Counted from the stretch's first letter, positions 1-12,200 are shown. The stretch is DNA of 64,000 nt from Cryptomeria japonica (GCF_030272615.1 NC_081414.1:764751413-764815412); one strand, 5' to 3'. A program made the numbers and translations. The notes: generated from the sequence alone by a model not told the origin.

Positions 1-39
1 TGCTCCTACCGGATGAATTTCCTAGATGCCCCTGCATCA
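1..39 (+). repeat. 39-bp direct repeat, copy 1
   Basis: This segment recurs at 8724-8762 with two mismatches in 39 bases. The two copies bracket element 1 and its immediate flanks. They may be the ends of an older repeat unit into which element 1 inserted. No family is recognised. Confidence 0.7.
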
Positions 40-192
40 GACTCTCAAGGTTATTTGAAAAGTGATTCCCATCACTTTGATATGCAACATGCCACAATCA
101 ATGTTATCTCTGGAATTGGTTCGACAATCTGTTCACAGGTACTTGCAATTGCCTCAGCTTGACCATTTGACTACAAGTTCCGATTGACACTC
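40..192. other. Left flank of element 1
   Basis: Non-coding sequence. It contains a TGCCTCA motif that also occurs several times in the right flank (7711-7800), so both flanks look like parts of one disrupted repeat. Bases 188-192 (CACTC) are the probable target-site duplication and match 7677-7681 (CTCTC) at four of five positions. Confidence 0.5.
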
Positions 193-1258
193 TGTAAAGC
201 GGAAAAATCAAACCCTAGTTGCTCTCCCCTCTTCCAACTCCAAGGAGAGAGAAGGGAGGTCACTAGGATTGACGGTTTTCACTTAGGGGAGACTTTACAT
301 TCAAAAGAGGGGTTGAAACCCACAAGATCCAATCCTACACAATGCAAGATTGGATTCTAAATGAGTTTCAAGGGTTAAGACAGCAAGGCTACCCTCTTTT
401 GTAAAGAATGTAGATAGAAAGATCAAGCTAGGAATGCATGAAAAGTGAGAAAGATTCACTTATAAACAGAGATAGGAATATAGGATGAAGATGCGGACCT
501 GGAATTAGCAGTAAAATGTCAAGATGGCACTGTCCTGCAAATTTGAGCAAAAGTTGACGGGACGATGGCGCCCGGCGTGCACACGGTCCTCCAAAAAATC
601 CGCGAAACGAAGGGGGATCTGTTTGTCTCTGCACAAGGATTCCAGATCTTCAATTTCAGCCGTGTACCTGCAACCTTGTTGTAGGAATGTTTATATCCTT
701 ATATGCGAAGGTATAGATGTTGTATGTTGTATGTTGTATGTGATCTCCTCTTCAATGGTTGAATCCTTGTCTTGAATGCAACACTTAGCCTTGAATGGAG
801 ACTTAGAATGATCAAGTGCTTGAAGGAATGCTTGAATGCTTGAATGCTTGAATGTTTGAATTTTTGAGTACCATTTCCACACCTTTTCCGTCATACCATC
901 TTACCAAAATGAGAGAGGAAAAGTAGTTTATATACTTGCCAATTAAGGTTGATAGACTGATTTTCCCGACCTTAGGCCGACCAGGAAACAATATTTTCCA
1001 ATTTGCAAACAAAAAAAACCCGAAGCCCCAAAAGAGACCGGGCCCAAAATAGGGCCAGGGACCAGGGCGCTAGGCGCCCTAGTCCCACCTCTCAGGACAG
1101 CAGGGTGCAAGGAGGGATCAGGCAGGGTGCTGGAAAAATGCAGTTTTTTGATGTCGTGGACAAGTTTCGGGGTCTCCATTCAAGTTCCGTGTTGCGTCAG
1201 CATCGTGAAGACCGAAATGCAGTCGAAATTGCAAGTGTCACAATTTTAGGACCCTACA
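193..1258 (-). repeat. Element 1 3' LTR
   Basis: Copy of 6611-7676 at exactly the same length. Read on the minus strand it starts TGTAGG and ends CTTTACA. A TATATAAA box lies at 927-934 (minus). The 138-bp intron-like segment of the element 2 LTR is missing, with the junction at 674/675. Small ORFs called inside the LTR are not genes. Confidence 0.95.
927..934 (-). promoter_or_regulatory. LTR TATA box
   Basis: TATATAAA on the minus strand. It is conserved at 7345-7352 and at the matching place in both LTRs of element 2 (17757-17764 and 24377-24384). The copy at 7345-7352, in the 5' LTR, would drive element 1. Confidence 0.7.
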
Positions 1259-1273
1259 TTTAGCCCCCACTTT
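1259..1273 (-). other. Polypurine tract of element 1
   Basis: The minus strand reads AAAGTGGGGGCTAAA directly before the 3' LTR. The same 15 bases precede the 3' LTR of element 2 at 23979-23993. This is the expected plus-strand primer site. Confidence 0.88.
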
Positions 1274-2002
1274 AGCGGGAGTATAAGCGTACGCTCATAC
1301 TTCCGGTAAAGTACAAGGAAACAACATTGAAAGACTTTCACCACATCAAGGAGGCAAGATACACCAAGCCCCCAGTGGACTAAGGATCTTATGGCTTCGA
1401 TTGACAAAGTAAAAGGGAAGATCACGAGGGAGAACCATGACTGTCAGTAGTAAGGTTCCCTCACTATGAGTCATGCAAGAGAAATACCGAAAATTTTCAA
1501 GGCAAAACTAAGTTCACCAAGAAATTTTCAAGTATCCTGAAGGGATAGACGGGGTGTATGCCCCCCTACATTAAAGCGATCGCACACGCCTCAACGGGGG
1601 TGATTTCTTTAAGGTAGTGATACAAATAAGAAATGAGAAAGGAAAGGAGCACGTTATCACAAAGATTTAGCCCCCAAGTGTGAGATAAACCCAAGGATAA
1701 TAGACACAAAACACAAATCACGAGGTGACTTCGCTTTCCTCAGGGTCAGTATGCTGTATGATAATTCATGTATATCATATGTATGTATGCATAATTGTTC
1801 TTCATTCCCCAATCAAGGAAGGTCACCTAGAAGAAGGGAACACATGTGTCTTTTTAGTCAACATGAGAGAGACCAAAAGAGATCTCAATGCTTTGCATCG
1901 TCCTCAAGTAGACAACACTAAGGACAACAAATAGATGAATGAGAATAACACATAGAAGAAGTAACAAAAGAGAGGAGGAGAGAATCTGCTATGCTAATCC
2001 AA
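1274..2002. other. 3' untranslated segment of element 1
   Basis: Non-coding stretch between the end of the Gag/protease frame and the polypurine tract. It is colinear with 23254-23978 of element 2. I see no gene. Confidence 0.7.
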
Positions 2003-5000
2003 CTAGTCTAGCACGTCATCTACCCCCCGATCTTGTTGATCAATGTTTTGGGAAGGCAGGGAACACGCTAGAGGAGGAACATCCAACACAGCAGATGGAG
2101 CTATCACAAGATCCAAACAAGGGCTATGTTCATGTTCCAAGCCACATTGTTCTTGTCTAGGAGCTAGGATAAGTGCTTTAGAAAATTCATTAGATAAATG
2201 GTTATCAATATCAACAAGTTCATATTCACTGTTAGAAGTGAGAGAAGTAACATTTTCATCTATATCATCATCAAGATTTATAAAAATAGGATCTTTAACT
2301 CGCACAGGATCAAGACCATCATGCATCTTATGTTTAGGAGATTTTGGCTCAATTTCTGGTTGAGGAGAAAATGGAATAATGCTTGTTGAAGGTGTTTTTG
2401 GAGATTGCAAAGTTTGAGAAGCAGCTGCTTGAGCTCTAAGAGGACGCTTTCGTTGGCGTTCACGTGCAGAACGATTTCATCTAGTCTTAGTAGGAATTGG
2501 AGAAGATTGAGGAGGAGGAATGTTCTCATCCTTATCACTTGGGTGTTTAGGTTGTGGTCTCTTAGGTTGGATAATAGGAGAAGAGGAAGGTCTCTTTTCT
2601 CTATAAAAGGAAGGAGGAGGAACTGCTCCATATAAAGGAGGAATATTTGGTTTAGGAAGGAGACCAAGTCCATCATGACGAGGAGGTATAGGTCTACTTT
2701 TAGAAAGCTTTTTAGGCATAGACATAGTTACATCCATAGGGATGGGTTGGGAGTCTTCTTGAGGAAAGACATTAGTTTTATCTTTCAAAGGAAGAACTTC
2801 CTTCTCAAGAATGATAGGAATATCAATTTTGGGTGGTCTAGGTTCACTTAGAGATAGGATCATATCTGTTTTCCACTTTTGATAAGATTTGAACAGATGA
2901 TCACTTCGTGGAGGAAGAGATTGGAATTGTTTAGGCCAAAAGTAATCAATAGGAATGCTAGAAGTTCTTTCAGCTGGTTTAAAGAGACTATGATTGACAG
3001 TACCAACTTCACCATTATGGGGAAATTTCAAACACTTATGAATAGGAGAAGCAATAGCTTTCATGGAAGATAGCCAAGGATAGCCAAGCTTCACACGAAA
3101 TTGTTCAGATGAAGGAATAATAGCAAAGTTCACATCAAGGGATTTGTTATGGACCTCAATAGGTAATGTAATAGAACCAATTGCAGGAGAAGAGAATGCA
3201 TCAAATAATTTCACAATCACATCCGTTTTGTCATAGATCACTTGATTCAATTGCAAAGTAAAAAGAAATTCTTCAGTAATAACATTAACCATGCACGAAG
3301 GATCAATAAGCACTCCACAGCAAGGTGTATTCTTGACTTTTGCAACTATATATAAAGGACCATCAGGTGCTTTGATAGTTTCACTAGAATCAAATGTGAT
3401 GGAAGGTTCTTTAGGGTTTTCTTGCTGCTCTACAAAGTTAATCACATTCGGAGTCATAGACACAAGACCATCAGATGAGAGAGAGGAATCATTAGTCTCA
3501 ATCGCATTAGAGGTATGAGAAGGTAATGGATTAGTAAAAATCTAAAGATTTTGGTTAGGAGGAGCTACAGATGTGTTGCCTTTATCATTCACTCCGGAAA
3601 CAGAGATAGTATTATTATCAATCAAATCTTGAATTTTACCCTTTAAAGCAAAACATTTTTCAGTATCATGCCCAGCTTGACGATGAAATTGACAAAAAGA
3701 TTTGTTATCAAAATAGGGTGAATTAATCTTTGCAGGATCTATTTTCCTTATAGGAGGAAGAGTAAGCACATTTTGTTCCAATAACTTATTCATAATACTA
3801 TGCAATGATTCATTCAAAGGAGTATACTTTCTTTCTTTCTTGAAAAACTTAGAAATAGGAGGCACACCTGATGCTGCATTCACATTGTTGTTGATGATAT
3901 TTTCATTGAATTTGATGGAATCTCTATTCGGTTTAAACTTCCCAAATGGTTGTTGACTACTATCACCCTTATCACTCGGAGCCATAGGATGTGATTGTTC
4001 CATTTGACTCACAGTCAGTTGATAATTGTGAAGAGTTGCACACAACTGTTGGAAAGAAGTAAACTCAGAAAATAGAAGTTTATCTCGAATATCTTTTTGT
4101 AAAGTAGAAATAAAGATTCTTTGAATATCATTGTCAGGAACTGGAAAAGAAATTTGAGCATACAAATGCTTATATCTACCAATGAAATCAGTCACTTTTT
4201 CTTTAACACCTTGTTTACAATGCATTAAATCAATCAAAGTAACTTTAGGACTTATATTGTTTTGAAATTGTTGAATGAAAGCATTTGCAAGTTGTTCGAA
4301 AGAGGTAATAGAATAAGAAGGCAACGAGCAATAACATTGTAGGGCTTTGTCTCTTAATGTTCTAGTAAACAGTTTTGCAAGCAACCTTTGGTCATAAGCA
4401 AAATCAGTACATATTGTTTGAAAAGTCTTAACATGTGTTAGAGGATCACCTTTACCATTATAAAGCTCCAAATGCGGGATTTCAACATGTTTAGGAGGGA
4501 TAGCTCGAACAATGTCAAGAGAAAGTGGGCTCGCAACATCAAATGTGGGCACACTAAACTTAGATTGATTCATAGAGGCAATTTGTTGCTGTAAAGAAGA
4601 GACAGTTTGTGCAAGATTGTTAATGGTCGCTTCAGTCGAAGAATTCATATTAGACGTGTTATATTGTGATGGAGGTGTTATGTTATTGAAAGAAGGTAGA
4701 GAGTAGGGTGGCGGGCCACTATGATAGTTAGTCATAGGAGATGATTGGTTTGGAGGAACACTACAAGGAGGAATGGAATGGTTGAATGAATTTCCCCCTT
4801 GCGTCATGTTCATTTGTGGAGATGTAATAGGAACACTCATTGAAGGAATGAATGAAGAAGTTGGATTAAATGAAGGAAGAGGGTTAATTGAAGAGGAAGG
4901 ATTGCCCCCATGACTAGTGATCATAGGAGGAATGTCTTGTATAGAAGTAGTCATTATGTTTGATGTAAAGGTAGGTATGCTAGCAATAGAAGTTGTTAAA

Positions 5001-5428
5001 GGAATTGAATGATTGACTTGAGTCGGAGGTTGTGTATAAGCCAAAGTTTCAGTACAACTCTTCATAGGCATCACATTCGAATCCACAATGTGTGCAATAC
5101 CACGCAAAATATCAATTCCATTCTTATCACTTTGAAGCATATGTTTTAGACCCTCAATTAAAGGAAGAGCTTGACTATCGAGGTATTCTTGAGACATCCA
5201 TTGTCGAAAATCGTCAAATTGGTTATCCAATTTCGAAAGTTGTTCTTTAGAAACCTCATGGAGAGCTTCTTCATCATTAGGAGGATTAGAGGAATTACCC
5301 ATGTCCTCGTTAAAAAGGCTATTCAAATTAGGTTCCATCTCCTCAGTAATTAAACCTCGGAAAGACTTAATTCTACGGCTTCGTCTAACGGGAATAGTGT
5401 AAGTAGGGCTTATTGTTGTAAAACTCAT
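2003..5428 (-). pseudogene. Gag plus protease-like polyprotein, two in-frame stops
   Basis: One frame of about 1,142 codons runs from the ATG at 5428 to the stop at 2003. It is broken only by TAG at 3542-3544 and TGA at 2477-2479. Comparison with element 2, which reads CAG and CGA there, shows both are C-to-T changes. The N-terminal part is S/P/N-rich. A retrotransposon Gag domain follows (about 4540-4030), with the motif FEQLANAFIQQFQNN. A C/H-rich knuckle-like FCQFHRQAGHDTEKC lies near 3690-3655. A retropepsin-like region follows (about 3400-3060), where the usual catalytic Asp-Ser/Thr-Gly is replaced by LIDPSC. The tail is P/K-rich and then acidic. Knuckle and protease layout resemble the Tat polyprotein of element 5. 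Confidence 0.85.
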
Positions 5429-5533
5429 GCACTAGAGAGAAAGAGAAGATCTTGAATTTAGAGGTAGCAAATTTCAGTAAAATCAGCCAATCTCCTAGAT
5501 TTAGGCTGTTAAATGCAATCATAACAATCTCTC

Positions 5534-5608
5534 GAAATTTCGGAAAAAATGTCAGGGACCGTGGCGCTCGGAGTGCACATGGTCCTCGCAACTTTCTTCA
5601 AAATTTTC
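5534..5608 (-). other. Leader hairpin module A of element 1
   Basis: Imperfect inverted repeat. A/T arms (GAAATTT...AAATTTTC) surround an inner GC stem GGACC/GGTCC and a G/C-rich loop. It is homologous to 19633-19705 in element 2 and to module B at 6157-6230. It lies between PBS and gag, where packaging or dimerisation structures sit in retroelements; that role is inference. Confidence 0.55.
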
Positions 5609-6156
5609 AGAGATGAAAGTTATGATGATTTTAAAGCTAATCTGAAAAAATTGAGTGATTTTACGATCTGTAGATAGGCCAAATTAAAGTTGCAATCTCG
5701 AAATTGAACCCTACCAAGATTGTCGAAAAATGCAAAATTTGAATTTTGAAAAAGAGAGGGAAACTAAAATTTTGAATTTTATGATTTTAGAGGGAATACC
5801 AAAAGCAATGCAAGTTTTTGAAATTTAAAAATTGACTCAATTTCACGCAAAATTCAATTTTGAAAGCGGAAATCAAAGTTGTTGTAATAAAACACTTAAT
5901 TTCAAAAGTCACAAATTGCAAGAATTTGAATAAAGCACTGAAATTTCGAATGAATGCAAACACACTTTTTAGATTTAGGACAGTAAGAACACAATTTTGA
6001 CACAAAATTTCAATTTCAACAATTTTTGAATGATTAGAAGCCTTAATCCAAGCAATCACAAGACCAACTTTGACTGTAATTTTGAAAGTGTTATAATTGA
6101 TAAAATCAGCCAAAATTCTGGATTTTAGCAGAAAAATACAGTAAGATCTAGCTCCC

Positions 6157-6230
6157 AAAATTTCGAAAAAAATGTCGGGGACGATGGCGCTTGGAGTGCA
6201 CACGGTCCTCGCAACTTTTTTCCAAATTTT
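6157..6230 (-). other. Leader hairpin module B of element 1
   Basis: Second copy of the leader hairpin, homologous to 19010-19083 in element 2. The inner stem pairs GGAC with GTCC and the outer arms are AAAATTT-type. The two modules are about 620 bp apart in both elements. Confidence 0.55.
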
Positions 6231-6589
6231 CAGGGATGAAAGATATTGTGATTTTATTGCAAAATCCAAAGTTACAGCTGATTTGGAGATGTTTTGATCA
6301 GTGAAATTGTCGGACAAAGGTTGAATCAAGAGGGTTTCAAAAATTAGGGTTTTGACACTTAACCACTTAATTTTCAAAATTAAAGCACAGATATGATTTG
6401 ACAATTTGTAATAGAAGGGTAGATCTGAAACAAGCATTAACAATTAGACACTTCACAAGCTCAATTACTAAAAAGAAAATTTAGGGTTTTTATGCAATTA
6501 ACCTCTAAAATTTTGCAAAAGATCAAAACATGGAAATGTAATCAAGGAATCCAATTTTTAGATCTAACCATGAATAATCAGAAAGGATG

Positions 6590-6607
6590 TTCACATCGGG
6601 TTCACCA
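6590..6607 (-). other. Primer-binding site, tRNA-Trp
   Basis: The minus strand reads TGGTGAACCCGATGTGAA, four bases downstream of the 5' LTR. It is complementary to the 3' end of plant tRNA-Trp(CCA) with one mismatch. The element 2 copy (18635-18652) matches all 18 positions from memory of that tRNA. Confidence 0.8.
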
Positions 6608-6610
6608 AAA

Positions 6611-7676
6611 TGTAAAGCGGAAAAATCAAACCCTAGTTGCTCTCCCCTCTTCCAACTCCAAGGAGAGAGAAGGGAGGTCACTAGGATTGACGGTTTTCAC
6701 TTAGGGGAGACTTTACATTCAAAAGAGGGGTTGAAACCCATAAGATCCAATCCTACACAATGCAAGATTGGATTCTAAATGAGTTTCAAGGGTTAAGACA
6801 GCAAGGCTACCCTCTTTTGTAAAGAATGTAGATAGAAAGATCAAGCTAGGAATGCATGAAAAGTGAGAAAGATTCACTTATAAACAGAGATAGGAATATA
6901 GGATGAAGCTGCAGACCTGGAATTAGCAGTAAAATGTCGAGATAGCGCTGTCCTGCAAATTTGAGCAAAATTTGACAGGACGATGGTGCCCGGCGTGCAC
7001 ACGGTCCTCCGAAAAATCCGCAAAACGAAGGGGGATCTGTTCGTCTCTGCACAAGGATTCCAGATCTTCAATTTCAGCCGTGTACCTGCAACCTTGTTGT
7101 AGGAATGTTTATATCCTTATATGTGAAGGTATAGATGTTGTATGTTGTATGTTGTATGTGATCTCCTCTTCAATGGTTGAATCCTTGTCTTGAATGCAAC
7201 ACTTAGCCTTGAATGGAGACTTAGAATGATCAAGTGCTTGAAGGAATGCTTGAATGCTTGAATGCTTGAATGTTTGAATTTTTGAGTACCATTTCCACAC
7301 CTTTTCCGTCATACCATCTTACCAAAATGAGAGAGGAAAAGTAGTTTATATACTTGCCAATTAAGGTTGATAGACTGAATTTCCCGACCTTAGGCCGACC
7401 AGGAAACAATATTTTCCAATTTGCAAACAAAAAAGACCCGAAGCCCCAAAAGAGACCGGGCCCAAAATAGGGCTAGGGACCAGGGCGCTAGGCGCTCTGG
7501 TCCCACCTCCCGGGACAGCAGGGTGCAAGGAGGGATCAGGCAGGGTGCTGGAAAAATGCAGTTTTTTGATGTCGTGGACAAGTTTCGGGGTCTCCATTCA
7601 GGTTTCATGTTGCGTCGCCATCGTGAAGACCGAAATGCAGTCAAAATTGCAAGTGTCACAATTTTAGGACGCTACA
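6611..7676 (-). repeat. Element 1 5' LTR
   Basis: Same length as the 3' LTR and about 97.5% identical by eye. TATATAAA box at 7345-7352. The site of the missing intron-like segment is 7092/7093. One copy of the 31-bp GC-rich minisatellite unit is present, against two and three in the LTRs of element 2. Confidence 0.95.
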
Positions 7677-8723
7677 CTCTCCTCGGTGATCTATTGGACA
7701 CCCTTGTAGCTTGCCTCAATTGGTGATTTGTTCAATACAACCTGCCAACTGCCTCAAGTTCTTGCTTCTAGGTTTGGCAGTCTGCTTGCAAGCCTTGTAC
7801 TGCCTCAATGTTCAGCGATATGAACAAGTCTTCAAGCTACCTTAAGTTCTTTCCTTCCAACTGGTTCACAACCAGCTCTAAGCTTGGATAACACCTGATG
7901 CAGTCAAGGTAGGGAGGACCAATGAAGGGAAACCCCATCTTGCAACCTAAAACATAAACACCATGAAAGATATCAGTAACTGGTTGACACAACACAAGGT
8001 ACAACCGGGGAAAACAAAAAAAAAGAGAAATCCTTAGAATAATTTAATGAGTTACATATGCCCTTGGGATTTACCAATGCTAGGCCACAACCTAGGATAA
8101 CAAAATGATTCAAACAACTTAATATCCTGATCTGGAAGATTGTCCGGCTTCAACTCTATCCTTAGCTCTGTCTATTGATCTAGACCTCAGTCTACCAAAC
8201 CAAAACACCTCAGCACCTCCGGAATCTACATCTTTTTTTATTATTATCTTCCTAGATCTTCATCCTCAAATGAATCTCCTTACTTCCCTTTTATACCATC
8301 CACAAGCCTCAACATCATGGTCAAGCGGTTGGTTTATGATGAAATGTGTAAACATAAACACGTCGGCTAAATCACCAAGAACACATCCAAAAAGGCTTAG
8401 AACTTCACGTGGACCTCCATGAACATCGGCCAGGTCCAAAACAAAACTCGCATATGATCCACAAGTCACAAAAACCATCTGTAACCCAATTCTTCTTTTC
8501 TCCATACACTGTAAGACCAACCGATAAGAACACACCAACACCGAACCAATACTGAAAACAAGATCTCACTGGAATCAAATCCAAATGCCATGAATTTTGA
8601 ATATGTTTAATTGAAGGGTCTCTAGATTCTAAATCCAGATATGTATCTCTAAATTCACAAATATGAAGAAACACAACAATTTCCAAGGCCACCTCCTCGG
8701 TAATCAACAACTCTACAGTTAAC
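7677..8723. other. Right flank of element 1, no gene seen
   Basis: About 1 kb of non-coding DNA. A TGCCTCA-type motif recurs at 7711, 7748 and 7798, with a weaker copy near 7838. Short minus-strand frames at 8266-8710 have no recognisable domain and overlap one another, so I do not call them genes. Confidence 0.6.
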
Positions 8724-8762
8724 TGCTCCTACCGGATGAATTTCCCAAATGCCCCTGCATCA
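8724..8762 (+). repeat. 39-bp direct repeat, copy 2
   Basis: Matches 1-39 at 37 of 39 bases. It marks the transition from the element 1 flank into the decayed copia remnant. Confidence 0.7.
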
Positions 8763-8869
8763 ATATGAATCAAATCTATAGGATTTGATGTTGAATACTC
8801 CTTTGATATGAAAATTTCTCTTGTTTTCTTCTCTTGTTGACACTATTTACAAAAGGTGCTTGAAGGTTC

Positions 8870-9403
8870 TCTTACAATATGCTTAAAGTTGATCTTCACA
8901 ATGCTTTATCAAAACTGATATGAACCATTATTTTATGTCACAGCTAATTCTCATCTATTTGACTCATGCAATACTTATATCCATTTATTTTATTGAGGAT
9001 ATATAGATTGTTGTAAGTCCTATACGCATCTGCAATTAATTGTCCAAAATTTGTCTTCCTAATTTTGCATCATTTGTTATAAAGTATGACATTATATTCT
9101 TGATCACACATCTAGTTGACTCATTAGATTATGTGTAAGTCCTTCAACATATAAAACACAGGGTATCCTTGTTTTCCCATTGTCAAAACTGACAATGTCT
9201 TTTCCTACTATGTTTGTAGTATCATTACTTCTAAATATCACTATGCCCTCACCAATTCCCTTTAGAGAAAGAAACTTGTCTTTTGCACCCACCATGTAGT
9301 TTAAGTGGCCACTATCAATATACCACTTAATTCTTTCACCTTGTGCATGAAATACAACATGCACAAGAAAAGAATTTTGTATCTTTTGATATCTTTCCTT
9401 CAC
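8870..9403 (-). pseudogene. Copia protease and GAG-pre-integrase remnant
   Basis: The 9403-9104 frame reads IKWYIDSGHLNYM followed by a KDKFLSL motif and LYVEGLTHNL. This is the Ty1/copia aspartic protease region, with the usual Cys and His of the DSGCS.HM signature altered. Downstream, with a frame break, 9103-8870 encodes NNLYILN and a degraded LWH...H.SFD segment, which is the GAG-pre-integrase domain that precedes copia integrase. Stops and shifts make it non-functional. It runs colinear with the Gag remnant at 9500-10130. Confidence 0.75.
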
Positions 9404-9499
9404 TTTTCATTCCTTCTTAGGTCCATTCACTTGATTTGCAACAATGTCCAATTTCTTATTTTCTTTTGGAGAAACATCTTTTTTCCACTTTTTGTCTAG

Positions 9500-10130
9500 A
9501 AATATTCACGAAGCAACTTCTATAAAATCTTGTTATATGACCAAAATTGTTGCACTTGTAACATATCATATTCAAATCAACCAAAGGTGCAAAATTATTT
9601 TTTCTTAGTAAATCACTTTTTCTTATGTTGACTTTACAATCAATAGCCTTATGACCAAATTGATAAAAGGAAAAATAATAACTAGAGAATGAGTAATTAA
9701 ACCTAGTTGGGTGGGGTTTCCTTGTAGGAGTAGGTCCTTTGAATCTCTTATTTCAATTGTTGACTTTGATAAATACATCATCATTTGTCTTGTTTTTAGT
9801 CTTCTTGGATGCACCAAAAATTGGTTCACCTTTCTTTGTATTATTCTTAGTCAAAAGGTGTAGTAGTCTTTGAGTTCTGACCTTTTCCAAATCCAATCCC
9901 CATCTTTATGAAGGGAGACCTTTGACTATTTAAGATCTCATCTAAATTTTTAGTGCTCCTCAAACTTTAGGATTTTGTCTAGTTTCCCATTTGCAATATC
10001 CAAGACCTTTCTCAAAGATACTATTCCTAATTCAAGATGTTCAAAATCTTTTACTTTTTCCTTTAATTTTTCTATCACAAGTTCTATTTTATTTGCTAAT
10101 TCTTTAGGATGCTAATCAAATTTTTAGATT
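9500..10130 (-). pseudogene. Copia Gag C-terminal remnant with zinc knuckles
   Basis: In broken minus-strand frames the segment encodes a coiled-coil-like stretch (KVKDFEHLELG, then KLDKILKFEEH). Two CCHC-like knuckles follow. CYKCNNFGHITRFY has its last Cys replaced by Tyr. The other, near 9610-9670, has lost its first two Cys residues. A coiled coil followed by knuckles is the order seen in Sirevirus-type Gag. It continues into the protease remnant at 9403. Confidence 0.65.
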
Positions 10131-10141
10131 GTTCAAGCTTG

Positions 10142-10480
10142 TGAGAATTTGCCTATAGCAACCCAAGATAAAGAGGCCAAATGAATAGCACATAAGAGAG
10201 AAAAAATGTGACAAGAATAAATTGTATTCCTATCAAGATGCAAAATGCCCAACTAAGTACAATGTACATGAGCCTTCTTATAAAGGCAAGGCTATAGGGA
10301 AATGAGAGCACACAATCATGACATGTGGCCCAATGAGATACAAGGGTAGGTAGGATAATTCCAAGAAGCATATTTCTATGGAGTTAAAAGTGGAAATTTA
10401 AGAGAACATGTAGCAACAAAATGAAAGAGAGCAAGACAAAGAGAGGCATAATCACACAAGACACACACACACACACCCCC
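10142..10480 (-). repeat. LTR-like segment, left
   Basis: The first about 230 bp are homologous to 12203-12410; the rest diverges. It ends in a CA-repeat followed by CCCCCTCCC. On the minus strand this gives a purine tract (GGGAGGGGG) before TGTGTG, a possible polypurine tract and LTR start. Confidence 0.5.
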
Positions 10481-12187
10481 TCCCAAAATTATGATGTGGC
10501 ACTTTATACTCAGTGCACTTACAATGACCAATTTCAAAACAAGGAAAGGTGGGCTTATGATTTAAATGTTTACAACTTTTTAAATTAGGCTATAGAAGAC
10601 TCAAGTGACAAATGCAAAAGACTAAATGAAGATCCTAACTTTACAAGTACCAAAATGGGCCAAAAATGATCATATGTTGAAAGTATAATTTCTACTCACA
10701 ATCACTAAAAATTGATAGCATAAATGTGAAGTAGACAAAAAATAATACACTAAAAAAAATGACACCTAAAAAGGAGTTCGTATGAGCCCAAACGAAGCCT
10801 TTGAAGTTGCGAAAATGGGGATTATTCAGCTATACTGGTGAAAATCGGTCACAATAAGACATGCAATTTGGCCAAAAAAGAAACCTTCAAGCTAATGAGA
10901 ATAGGGGATTCAAGCCAAATTCCTAAAGCTCGATCCAAACCTTAGCAATATGTATCACCTTGAATATGCAACTAAGAATGTCTAATCCAAGATATTAGCA
11001 TTGGAAACAATTTGGAAAAAGTGAGCCAAAAAAAAATGACGATGAGATGTATGCACCGACAACCGATTTAAGGTTGATTTAATGACACTTTGTAGGCATG
11101 CAACTGATCTGCAAGGATAGACCACCTATCTTCAAAGTTTGTGAGAGAAAATATGGAGCCAGTTCATAGTATAATCTGATCTACCACAATATGCAAATCG
11201 AACCAGCACATTTCAATGATGTTGCCCAAGTATATTATGAGAAAACAAGGCAATCAAGCTGCTAGGATAAGTGAAATAAGGTCATCACGTGGTGGTATCC
11301 TATGGGGCATTTTGCAAGTTGGGGTGAGCGATGGTTGCACTGCTTTCCCAAACTCAAGGGAAAATATTGTAAGAATAAGGAAACTGACAGATGCAATTAC
11401 CAAACCAGTGTATGATATGACTCAACAATTAAGAGTGAACCAGAACCACTGAATCGTCTGACCTTCAAAAAAAAAGAAAATACACCAACCAAAATGGATT
11501 GGCGGTATATTGCAAGATCATATTTTGGCGGTATATTGCAAGATCATGAGTCCAAGCTATAAAAGTTGGTCGATGAAGGCAAATGTAAAATTGATCAATG
11601 AGGTAGATGCCACGATCTCCACTGATTAATGAAGATGATGCTTGAAAGTTGGCGAGCAATTAAAAACTCCAGCCAAGATCCGAGGGCACGGGCATCACGA
11701 CTCAACAATTCCCATACAATATATTGTGCCTCCAAGCACAGACTAAAATTGTTGGTTTACTAATCTACCAAAACTGTTAGTAGAGATGGAAAGGCCTTTC
11801 AACAAGCTACAATCAAAATGAGATGAGCCAATGTATCAAAGGTCGACTATGAAGATGCTTGCGGTTCAAATCTAATGCAAAAAGATCGGCCAAATACAAA
11901 AAAAAAAATTGTCAAGGATACAATTTGCCCAAACAATTTTTTTTTAACCCAAATCTGAAAAATGTAGAAACAAAATAATGAAAGAAAATTATTGTATTGG
12001 ACATTATTGGGAGGGGGCCTAAAGGCCCTCCAACTTAAAAAAAATTGCTACAAAAATAATTTTACCTAGAATACAGGCATATCTGTAGTCAAAAATCATT
12101 AAAACAACCTTCTGGACACAATGGCGATGTTCAATCAACTTCAAACTATACCAAGATATCTCCAATTACTATCCATGACACCTTATT
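10481..12187. other. Interior of small LTR element, no gene seen
   Basis: AT-rich with A-runs. One plus-strand frame at 11216-11452 has no recognisable domain and no homologous copy in the window. I see no conserved protein. Confidence 0.6.
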
Positions 12188-12200
12188 GGCTCTGATACCA
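12188..12200 (-). other. Primer-binding site, initiator Met tRNA
   Basis: The minus strand reads TGGTATCAGAGCC, the standard Ty1/copia PBS, two bases from the LTR terminus at 12203. Confidence 0.8.

Larger units (their letters stand above)
193..7676 (-). mobile_element. Element 1: non-autonomous Gag-bearing LTR retrotransposon
   Basis: Two 1,066-bp LTRs, both TG...CA, flank a 5.35-kb interior on the minus strand. The interior holds a tRNA-Trp PBS, a leader, one Gag/protease-like frame and a polypurine tract. I see no RT, RNase H or integrase motif on either strand. The LTRs differ at about 27 positions by eye (about 2.5%), mostly transitions. Element 2 is a second copy of the same family in the opposite orientation with the same gene content, so the missing pol is a family trait and not a private deletion. 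It presumably moves with enzymes supplied by a related Tat-type element; that is inference. Confidence 0.93.

Noticed and set aside
428-1179. Small ORFs in the LTRs of elements 1 and 2 (also near 6846-7597, 18190-18449, 24791-25069)
   Set aside because: They repeat because the LTR repeats, in both orientations, with stops at different places; no conserved protein.
5787-6443. 218-residue minus-strand ORF in the element 1 leader
   Set aside because: AT-rich leader. The matching frame in element 2 is broken elsewhere, the translation has no domain, and the region contains the RNA-like hairpin module.
8266-8710. Possible host gene exons
   Set aside because: Two overlapping minus-strand frames with no known domain, no splice support and no homologue in the window.
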